Part shown: piece by piece, positions 6,300 through 11,664 of the stretch
Position numbering within the stretch: position 1 is the first letter of the stretch
How the letters are laid out: each line of letters begins with the position of its first letter
From: JANPJV01 sp031425695
GTDB taxonomy: Bacteria; Pseudomonadota; Gammaproteobacteria; Xanthomonadales; SZUA-5
Length of the DNA: 11,664 nt
Direction of reading: 5' to 3'
Assembly: GCA_031425695.1 (NCBI GenBank)
Contig: JANPJV010000082.1
Coordinates: 1-11,664, forward strand
Position numbers and translations under genes: made by a program
Notes under the pieces: model-generated
Databases searched by the model: none
What the model saw: the letters and a program-made list of their open reading frames with translations, nothing else
Told to the model about the DNA's origin: nothing

Positions 6300-7181
6300 A
6301 TGCACAGCTGCGAGCTCGCGTACCGGCCACCCTTAGACTGGGACTCTTTGCTTGGCTTCCTGCGTCAGCGCGCAGTGCCGGGCACGGAGGCCGTCGTCGA
6401 TGGTGTGTTCGTGCGCAGCGTGCGCATGCGCGTCGCCGCTGGCGAGATCGAAGGCTGGATCACGGTCGAGCATCGCCCTGATCGCCAATGCCTGGCGCTG
6501 GCGCACTCGCCGAGCCTCGAGCCGGCCACCAAGCAGCTCCTGCGCGCGGTGCGCAGGCAGTTCGATCTCGACATCGATCCGCACGCGGTCGCTGCCGTCC
6601 TCGGGCCGCTGGCGAACGCGCACCCGGGCCTGCGCGTTCCTCGCGCGATCGACGGTTTCGAGCAGGCCGTCCGCGCGATCCTCGGCCAGCAGATCAGTGT
6701 CGCCGCTGCGACGACGCTGGCAGGACGGATCGCGCGCAATTTCGGCAGCCCGATCGCGACCCCGTACACGCAGGTGGAGCGCATCTTCCCGAGCCCACGG
6801 CGCGTCGCCGGCCTGACCCCGGACCAGCTCGGTGTGCTCGGCATCATCGGCACCCGCGCGCGCAGCATCATCGCGCTGGCCACCGCGACGGCGACCAGCG
6901 CGTTGCGCCTCAATGGCGACGCGGAGGTCGAATCCACACTGGAACGCCTGCGCGCGTTGCCCGGCATCGGCGAATGGACCGCGCAATACATCGCCCTGCG
7001 CTGCCTCTCCTGGGACGACGCCTTTCTGCACACCGACCTGATCATCAAGCGCGCATTCCCCGGGCTGACGCCCAAGGAAATCCTGGCCACCGCCGAGCGC
7101 TGGCGACCCTATCGCGGCTACGCGACGCTGCATCTGTGGAAGCAATCGGTCGCACCGATCGACGGGCCGAGCGTGTCCTGA
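6300..7181 (+). CDS. alkA: DNA-3-methyladenine glycosylase II, AlkA type
   Basis: The 293-residue product matches AlkA along its length. It has an N-terminal AlkA_N-like domain (about 1-110), then the HhH-GPD domain with the hairpin LPGIGEWTA (219-227 region), the following YIALRC helix, and the catalytic aspartate D246 in FLHTD, equivalent to D238 of E. coli AlkA. W268-R-P-Y-R-G-Y-A near the C-terminus corresponds to the E. coli WRPWRSYA segment. It removes 3-methyladenine and other alkylated bases by base excision in the cytosol. No Ada-type zinc or AraC domain precedes it, although an Ada-AlkA fusion is common elsewhere. The ATG at 6300 is preceded by GAGAG (6292-6296) and GGGAA (6285-6289), a moderate ribosome site. 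Confidence 0.92.
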   Translation: MHSCELAYRPPLDWDSLLGFLRQRAVPGTEAVVDGVFVRSVRMRVAAGEIEGWITVEHRPDRQCLALAHSPSLEPATKQLLRAVRRQFDLDIDPHAVAAVLGPLANAHPGLRVPRAIDGFEQAVRAILGQQISVAAATTLAGRIARNFGSPIATPYTQVERIFPSPRRVAGLTPDQLGVLGIIGTRARSIIALATATATSALRLNGDAEVESTLERLRALPGIGEWTAQYIALRCLSWDDAFLHTDLIIKRAFPGLTPKEILATAERWRPYRGYATLHLWKQSVAPIDGPSVS

Positions 7182-7396
7182 ACGTAGGTCGCGTTGCGCC
7201 AGCGGGCTTTTCGGTCATGCGGTGCGGTGTTCGGGCGCTGCGTGACCAGGTGACGCCTAAGGAAAATTAATTCTCGCTACCCCTGCGCATTCATCTGCGA
7301 CCAATGAAACTCGCGCCGTCTGTGTGCATCGTCAGGGGGCTGATCGATCTCGCGGGACGTTTCCGAGTGAGATCCATGAATCCCAGGGGGTGACAG
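7182..7396. other. Intergenic region upstream of the TonB-dependent receptor
   Basis: 215 bases without a gene. GTAGGTC at 7184-7190 repeats the head of the 5573-5671 REP but the downstream palindrome is not preserved, so it may be a decayed REP remnant. An AT-rich patch lies at 7262-7273; no convincing promoter pair was found. Confidence 0.4.
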
Positions 7397-10027
7397 ATGC
7401 ACGAGGCAGGCTTTCTCAGGAGCGCACTCTACGCGGCGCTCAGTTCGGCTTTGGTCACACTGCTTGCCGGTGGGGTCCCGGTCACCGCCGCGGTGCCTGG
7501 CAGCGCTGACCCGCCTAAGCACATGGAAAACCTAAGATGGGCGGGGACGCAGCCGCTGCTGGTGATCGAACGCGAGGAGTTGCTGCGCTCGGGTGCTTTG
7601 TCGGTGGCCGATTTCCTGCGCGCACTGCCGATGAACAGCTTCGGCTCCTTCCGGCCGCAAAACACCGGCAATTACGCCGAGTTGAGCCTGCGCGGTCTCG
7701 GCGGGGCGCGGACGCTGATCCTGATCGACGGGCGGCGCGCGCCGACTTCCGCGATCGCAGGGCAGGGCCATGATCTGAACCAGATCGCGCTCGCCGCCGT
7801 CGAACGCGTCGAGATCCTCGGCCACGGCGCATCTGCCATCCACGGCGCCGACGCTGTGGCCGGCGTGGTCAACATCGTCACGCGCAAGAATTTCACTGGC
7901 GTCGAGCTCAGCGTTGATGCTGGAAATCCCAGCCGCGAAGGCGGCGAAACCGAGCACGCCGCGGTCGTTTTCGGCACCGCGAGCGAGCGCGGCAGCTTGG
8001 TCGTCGGCGCCTCATCTGCCAACCGCGGCATCGTGTTCCAGCGCGATCGCGCGTGGTCGCGTGGCGGCCGCTCCCTAAATTCCAACAACTTTTTGAATTC
8101 GAGCTTTTCTCAACCCTCGGGCCTGACGCGCAACCCGACCTTCGGTTCAGTCGTGCCGGGCGGATGTGACGATCCCGGGTTCCAGGTAACCGGCACCGGC
8201 GCTTCGGCACGTTGCATCTATGATTTTTCGCTGATTGCGGCCGATGAGGTTGAATCGCGCTCCAGCGGTTTGTTTGCGCGTGCCGACTATGCAATCAACG
8301 CGGATTGGCGCAGTTTCTTGAACGCCAGCGTGGATCGAAGCGAAGGACTGGCGATCAGTGCGCCCGCGGTGCTGCCTGGTTTTAGCGAGTTCGGGCAGCT
8401 CCTGCCGATTCCCGTCGGCTCCCCGAATCATCCTGCAGTGCGCTTTCCCAGTACCGGCTACGACGCCACACGTCCGTACTTCGTCCAGCATCGCTTCGCG
8501 GCCGCCGGGCCCCGCGAAGCGAGTAGCGACAACACAGCGTACGCGCTCGAGACCGGTGCCACGGGCCGGACTGGTGTCTTCGACATCGACTTCGGCGTGC
8601 GCTTCGTCGAGTCCAAATACCTGGAGCTGGGACGCAACGCGATTGTTGTCGGCAATGCACGGGCGGCCGTCGCGAGCGGTGCCTACAACCTCTACGATCC
8701 GCTCGGCAATTCCGCGGGCGTGCTGGATTCGATCACGGCCACGACCAACCGCGAGGCTCGCTATCGCGCCGAAGAACTGTACGCAAACGCGGCAGTCGAT
8801 CTGTTCGATCTGGGCGGCGGGGCTGCGCGTCTCAACCTCGGCGCGGAACACCGCGACGAGCAGATCAGCGATGTCTACGACACCTTGACGAGGTCAGGGC
8901 AGATCAGCGGTGTGTTTCCAAGGGATAGCGCTGCCGGCGCACGCGATGTACACGCCATCCACGGCCAGTTGCTCCTGCCGGTCAGCGAACGCTTCCGCTT
9001 CGGACTCGCGGCACGCCATGACCGCATGAGTGATGCTGGTGGCGAGAGCACTGCGCGGGTCAATTTCGAGTTTGAGGCGTCGTCAAAGCTACGCCTGCAC
9101 GCCAGCTACGGTCTGGGATTCCTGACTCCCGAGCTGAGCTTGCAAGGCATCGAAACCACGAGTGCGCCCGGGCTGCTGTTTTTCCAAGACGTCATCGGGC
9201 CCTGCGTCAATCCGCTTGGTCGCTGCAATGTCCAATTCATCGACTTTTCGATCGCCAATCCCGAGCTCGAGTCTGAGCACAGCCGGCATGCTTCGATTGG
9301 TCTCGACTGGGCGCCCACGGCGTGGTTGCAAATCGACCTCGATTACTACAATGTGGAGGTCAAGGATCGCATCAGCCTGGTGTCTGCCGTTCAGATCGTA
9401 AGCTGCCTGATCGGATCCAATAATCCGTGTCCGCCTGGCCTCGACCAGTTCGGCCCGTTCGGTGGCCAGCCCCGGCCCGAGCTCGGTCTCGGTGTCTTCG
9501 GGGATCTCGCCAACGGGCGCGTCGACGCGATCCAGCGTGGCTACGGTAATCTCGGGACGCTCGATGTCAGTGGTGCCGACCTCAGCGTTGCCACTGACTT
9601 CGACCTCACCGATTTCGGCCGGGTGCGGAACCGACTGCGCTTAAGTTGGGTGCATGGCTTCGAAGACAACGGAGTTGAAGCCGTCGACCAGCCCAGCCGT
9701 CCACGCCAGCGCGCCCAGCTGAGCAACTCCTGGGACCTCGGCGACTTCAGTTTGTCCTGGTATATCAACTATATCCACGGCACGCGATCAACTGCCGCGA
9801 TCTTTGGCGACGGCGACTACCCGGCCCGACTTTCATCGTGGACCACCCACGACTTGCAGGCGAATTGGCACGCGCCGTGGAATGGCCGGTTCACGCTGGG
9901 GATCGACAACGTGGCCGACAAGGACCCGGTGCTCGACCCTTACGACCCGACCGGCCGCGGCTACGATTTTGCGCTTTACGACGGCTACGGCAGGACGCCT
10001 TACTTTCGCTACACGCAGGTGCTTTGA
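7397..10027 (+). CDS. TonB-dependent outer-membrane receptor
   Basis: The 876-residue product has an N-terminal signal sequence (hydrophobic 10-32, ending near TAA), a plug domain (about 52-165) with LSLRGLGGARTLILIDGRR (97-113 region), AAVERVEILGHGASAIHGADAVAGVVNIVTRK (133-164 region), and a C-terminal beta-barrel of about 700 residues. Such receptors import siderophores, vitamins, peptides or glycans using TonB energy; the substrate is not predictable here. Loop cysteines at CDDPGF...ARC, CVNPLGRC and CLIGSNNPC probably form extracellular disulfides. A standard TonB box is not obvious: before the plug the sequence reads MENLRWAG. The chain ends in YTQVL rather than a terminal phenylalanine. 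The ATG at 7397 is preceded by AGGGGG (7385-7390) at 6 bases. No sigma/anti-sigma pair or transport operon adjoins it. Confidence 0.93.
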   Translation: MHEAGFLRSALYAALSSALVTLLAGGVPVTAAVPGSADPPKHMENLRWAGTQPLLVIEREELLRSGALSVADFLRALPMNSFGSFRPQNTGNYAELSLRGLGGARTLILIDGRRAPTSAIAGQGHDLNQIALAAVERVEILGHGASAIHGADAVAGVVNIVTRKNFTGVELSVDAGNPSREGGETEHAAVVFGTASERGSLVVGASSANRGIVFQRDRAWSRGGRSLNSNNFLNSSFSQPSGLTRNPTFGSVVPGGCDDPGFQVTGTGASARCIYDFSLIAADEVESRSSGLFARADYAINADWRSFLNASVDRSEGLAISAPAVLPGFSEFGQLLPIPVGSPNHPAVRFPSTGYDATRPYFVQHRFAAAGPREASSDNTAYALETGATGRTGVFDIDFGVRFVESKYLELGRNAIVVGNARAAVASGAYNLYDPLGNSAGVLDSITATTNREARYRAEELYANAAVDLFDLGGGAARLNLGAEHRDEQISDVYDTLTRSGQISGVFPRDSAAGARDVHAIHGQLLLPVSERFRFGLAARHDRMSDAGGESTARVNFEFEASSKLRLHASYGLGFLTPELSLQGIETTSAPGLLFFQDVIGPCVNPLGRCNVQFIDFSIANPELESEHSRHASIGLDWAPTAWLQIDLDYYNVEVKDRISLVSAVQIVSCLIGSNNPCPPGLDQFGPFGGQPRPELGLGVFGDLANGRVDAIQRGYGNLGTLDVSGADLSVATDFDLTDFGRVRNRLRLSWVHGFEDNGVEAVDQPSRPRQRAQLSNSWDLGDFSLSWYINYIHGTRSTAAIFGDGDYPARLSSWTTHDLQANWHAPWNGRFTLGIDNVADKDPVLDPYDPTGRGYDFALYDGYGRTPYFRYTQVL

Positions 10028-10121
10028 GCGCAACTTTGCCGTGATTTCGATTCAATGGGTTACGAGACGTTTGGTGATAACGCCCATGGTGGCCTCGCAA
10101 AACAATCTCAACCGGGACAAA

Positions 10122-10145
10122 AAAGGGCCGCTTTCGCGGCCCTTT
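10122..10145. terminator. Bidirectional rho-independent terminator
   Basis: A perfect 10-bp stem, AAAGGGCCGC (10122-10131) with GCGGCCCTTT (10136-10145), encloses the loop TTTC. The A-run at 10119-10124 gives a T-tract on the minus strand, so it is strongest for the protease gene ending at 10168; a short T-run serves the receptor gene ending at 10027 on the other strand. Confidence 0.88.
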
Positions 10146-10167
10146 GGTCACACGTTTCGCGAAAGAC

Positions 10168-11409
10168 TCAGCGGAAGGCGGCGATGGTCGCCTTGGTGTT
10201 GTTGAGCACGCGCGCATTGTTGCTGCGATCGGTGGTACCCATCGGAACGCCACTGCGCAGCTTGGACGGATTGGACCACCAGTTGATGCGATTGCAGGTG
10301 GCGCTGCTGCAGGCGTAGGCCATGATCGTCCGCCAGCCACCGGCCGGGTACTGATAGCCATGGCCGTAGGCATACGGGGTGTTGGTCGGATCGTTGAGCG
10401 GGTCATGGCGGGCACTCTGCAGATGGCCGATTTCGTGGCCAAAGGAGTAGTAGCCCGTCGAGCAGCTGTAGTGCGCCGCCGCGAACGCGGTGGTCGCGCT
10501 GGCGCCGATGGCCGAGGCCAGGCCACAGGAGCTGCCGTTGTCGACGATCAGCATGACCACGTCCGCCGCATTGGTGTTGCGCAGCGAATGGATGCTGTCC
10601 ATGAAGCCGTCAGTGGTGCCGCGAAAGCGCGAGAGATCCGTGCTGAAGCTGCCCGACTCGACATAGGTGGTGGTGTAGAGGCCAGCCAGCTGCATGTTGA
10701 TCTCGACGCCGGAATTGGTATAGCCGGCGTTGGTCTCGCTGATCGCGAGATTGGCGAAATTGGTGATGTTGCCGATCTTGTTCTTGGCGGCGTTGGTGAT
10801 CACCACCATCACCCGGATCGTCGAGATCGCCTTGTCAGCCGAACTGCCATCGGCCAGCTGCGGTTTCTCCGGAGCCATGCTGTCGATGAAGAGTTTGTTG
10901 TAGGCCTCTGCCGGGTGATCGGGCGGCAGCTTGCTCTCGTCAATCGACACCAGCAGGTGGCCAGACGCGGTGGGCATCAGTTTGTGCAAGCGGCCATCGA
11001 TGCGCAGCGTGCCGCTGACCTCGTTGCCGCTCTTCACGAACATGACCGTGTTCAGCATCTCTTCCGGGCCGGGCTGCAGGCCGCGCGACAGGATGCCTTC
11101 GACGAGCCCACTCCAGACCAAGCTGCCGTCCTCGGTGTACGAGGCTTCCAGGCGATCGATGGTCACTGATCGCTTGGGGCTGATCTGCAGGGTGACGCGT
11201 TCAGTGTCGAAAGCCAGCGCCGATGCATCCAGCTGCATGTTGGTCACGCTTTCGGTGCTGCGGTCGTTGACGATGGCTGCAACCACGGCATCGCCGCTGT
11301 CGAGCGCGGCAGGCGAAGGCTGGATCAGGTTGACCGCTGAAGCCGAGAAGCCGACCAAGGACAAAGTGATGGCAAGCGCCGTACGCCGGCAGCTGGAAAC
11401 AGATCGCAT
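10168..11409 (-). CDS. Secreted reprolysin-like (M12/M72-type) zinc metalloprotease
   Basis: The 413-residue preproprotein has a signal peptide (R8-R9, hydrophobic 11-20, likely cut after ASA at 25), a propeptide of about 130-165 residues, and a metzincin catalytic domain (about 196-380). The zinc motif is H325-E-I-G-H329-L-Q-S-A-R-H335-D, and the Met-turn is TIMAY with M363. The family glycine between the second and third histidines is serine (S332). This layout resembles reprolysin-type and peptidyl-Asp (M72) metallopeptidases, which are exported proteases. Six cysteines in the mature part (C295, C316, C368, C372 and others) may form disulfides. No C-terminal PPC or adhesion domain is attached. 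The ATG at 11409 is preceded by GGGGG (11416-11420) at 6 bases; the frame stays open to 11568 but that extension precedes the signal peptide. Confidence 0.88.
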   Translation of the reverse strand: MRSVSSCRRTALAITLSLVGFSASAVNLIQPSPAALDSGDAVVAAIVNDRSTESVTNMQLDASALAFDTERVTLQISPKRSVTIDRLEASYTEDGSLVWSGLVEGILSRGLQPGPEEMLNTVMFVKSGNEVSGTLRIDGRLHKLMPTASGHLLVSIDESKLPPDHPAEAYNKLFIDSMAPEKPQLADGSSADKAISTIRVMVVITNAAKNKIGNITNFANLAISETNAGYTNSGVEINMQLAGLYTTTYVESGSFSTDLSRFRGTTDGFMDSIHSLRNTNAADVVMLIVDNGSSCGLASAIGASATTAFAAAHYSCSTGYYSFGHEIGHLQSARHDPLNDPTNTPYAYGHGYQYPAGGWRTIMAYACSSATCNRINWWSNPSKLRSGVPMGTTDRSNNARVLNNTKATIAAFR

Positions 11410-11502
11410 CGTGTACCCCCAGAAAGAGTGATGGACAGGACGCCGACCGTCGGCACTCGAAGTCCAGATCCCCATCCGGCTTCGCGACGATGCGACCGTT
11501 GA

Positions 11503-11531
11503 GTTATGAACGTTGGCTGAGCGCACGTCAA
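11503..11531 (-). promoter_or_regulatory. Sigma-70 type promoter of the metalloprotease gene
   Basis: Minus strand TTGACG (11531-11526, five of six to consensus), a 17-base spacer, and CATAAC (11508-11503, four of six). Transcription would start near 11496, leaving a leader of about 87 bases before the ATG at 11409. Confidence 0.5.
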
Positions 11532-11616
11532 GGTGCGTTGCAGCATGGAAGGCCGCGCACCCCTTCACAGATTCGCCGACAGGTCCGAGAGGCAGGCCGG
11601 AACTGCCCTTTATCTC

Positions 11617-11640
11617 GTGGGAGCGGCCATGGCCGCGTTC
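11617..11640 (+). repeat. REP unit with GTGG head
   Basis: GTGG (11617-11620) is followed by a perfect 14-base palindrome, GCGGCCATGGCCGC (11623-11636), with outer GA/TTC pairing across a one-base bulge. Head plus palindrome matches the GTAG/GTGG REP layout; GTGGGAGCGGCC-type REPs are common in pseudomonads and xanthomonads. It lies upstream of the protease promoter. Confidence 0.75.
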
Positions 11641-11664
11641 TTTTGATTCTTCTGGGGCAACTCA

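Noticed and set aside
6333..7145. Long minus-strand open frame opposite alkA
   Set aside because: Low-complexity R/A/G-rich translation with no domain; the plus strand is a complete AlkA.
7184..7190. GTAGGTC after alkA as a full REP
   Set aside because: The head matches but the following sequence does not fold into the expected stem; noted only as a possible remnant.
8147..8851. Minus-strand open frame inside the TonB receptor
   Set aside because: No motif or ribosome site; it lies wholly inside a continuous receptor gene.
10155..10164. Palindrome TTTCGCGAAA near the protease gene end
   Set aside because: It overlaps the 3' edge of the protease gap, is only 10 bases long and has no partner; likely chance.
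10144..11169. Long plus-strand open frame opposite the metalloprotease
   Set aside because: Antisense shadow of a gene with clear zinc motif, signal peptide and ribosome site; the GC-rich third positions keep the opposite frame open.

Overview
This is a GC-rich, gene-dense bacterial window with eleven protein-coding genes, no RNA genes, no CRISPR array and no transposase. Gene content and repeat style point to a gammaproteobacterium of the Lysobacterales/Xanthomonadales type: a large TonB-dependent receptor, a secreted metzincin protease, a stand-alone AlkA, a Rhodobacter-type phospholipid methyltransferase, and intergenic REP elements with a GTAG/GTGG head. This assignment is inference; no marker gene fixes the taxon.

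Layout. 1-150: an inverted pair of REP-like units. 149-664 (+): a small protein with two H-x-T motifs (2H phosphoesterase type). 785-1471 (+): a PmtA-like phosphatidylethanolamine N-methyltransferase. 1493-1611: a long inverted repeat between convergent genes. 1613-2236 (-): a stand-alone HD-domain protein of the small alarmone hydrolase (Mesh1) type. 2359-2937 (-): a small outer-membrane beta-barrel protein. 3068-4769 (-): a two-gene operon of a GT4 glycosyltransferase and an overlapping PAP2 phosphatase, behind a well-spaced promoter whose -35 lies inside TTGTCAT-type direct repeats resembling a pho box. 4956-5555 (+): an aspartyl/asparaginyl beta-hydroxylase-like (LpxO-like) dioxygenase, divergent from that operon. 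5573-5671: a textbook BIME of two head-out REP hairpins with compensatory stem changes. 5697-6224 (-): a GNAT acetyltransferase. 6300-7181 (+): AlkA-type 3-methyladenine DNA glycosylase. 7397-10027 (+): TonB-dependent receptor. 10122-10145: bidirectional terminator. 10168-11409 (-): secreted reprolysin-like metalloprotease with a recognisable promoter. 11617-11640: another REP.

How the genes fit together. Most look like independent housekeeping or accessory genes. The one coherent theme is the envelope: PmtA (phosphatidylcholine synthesis), GT4 plus PAP2 (probable glycolipid or lipid-phosphate metabolism), an LpxO-like hydroxylase, an outer-membrane barrel, a TonB receptor and a secreted protease. 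If the pho-box-like repeats are real, the GT4-PAP2 pair would be a candidate phosphate-starvation lipid-remodelling operon. No stretch over 300 bases lacks a gene. I see no clear new defence or mobile system; the best leads are the pho-box/GT4-PAP2 promoter, the BIME with stem covariation, and the protease with an altered zinc motif.
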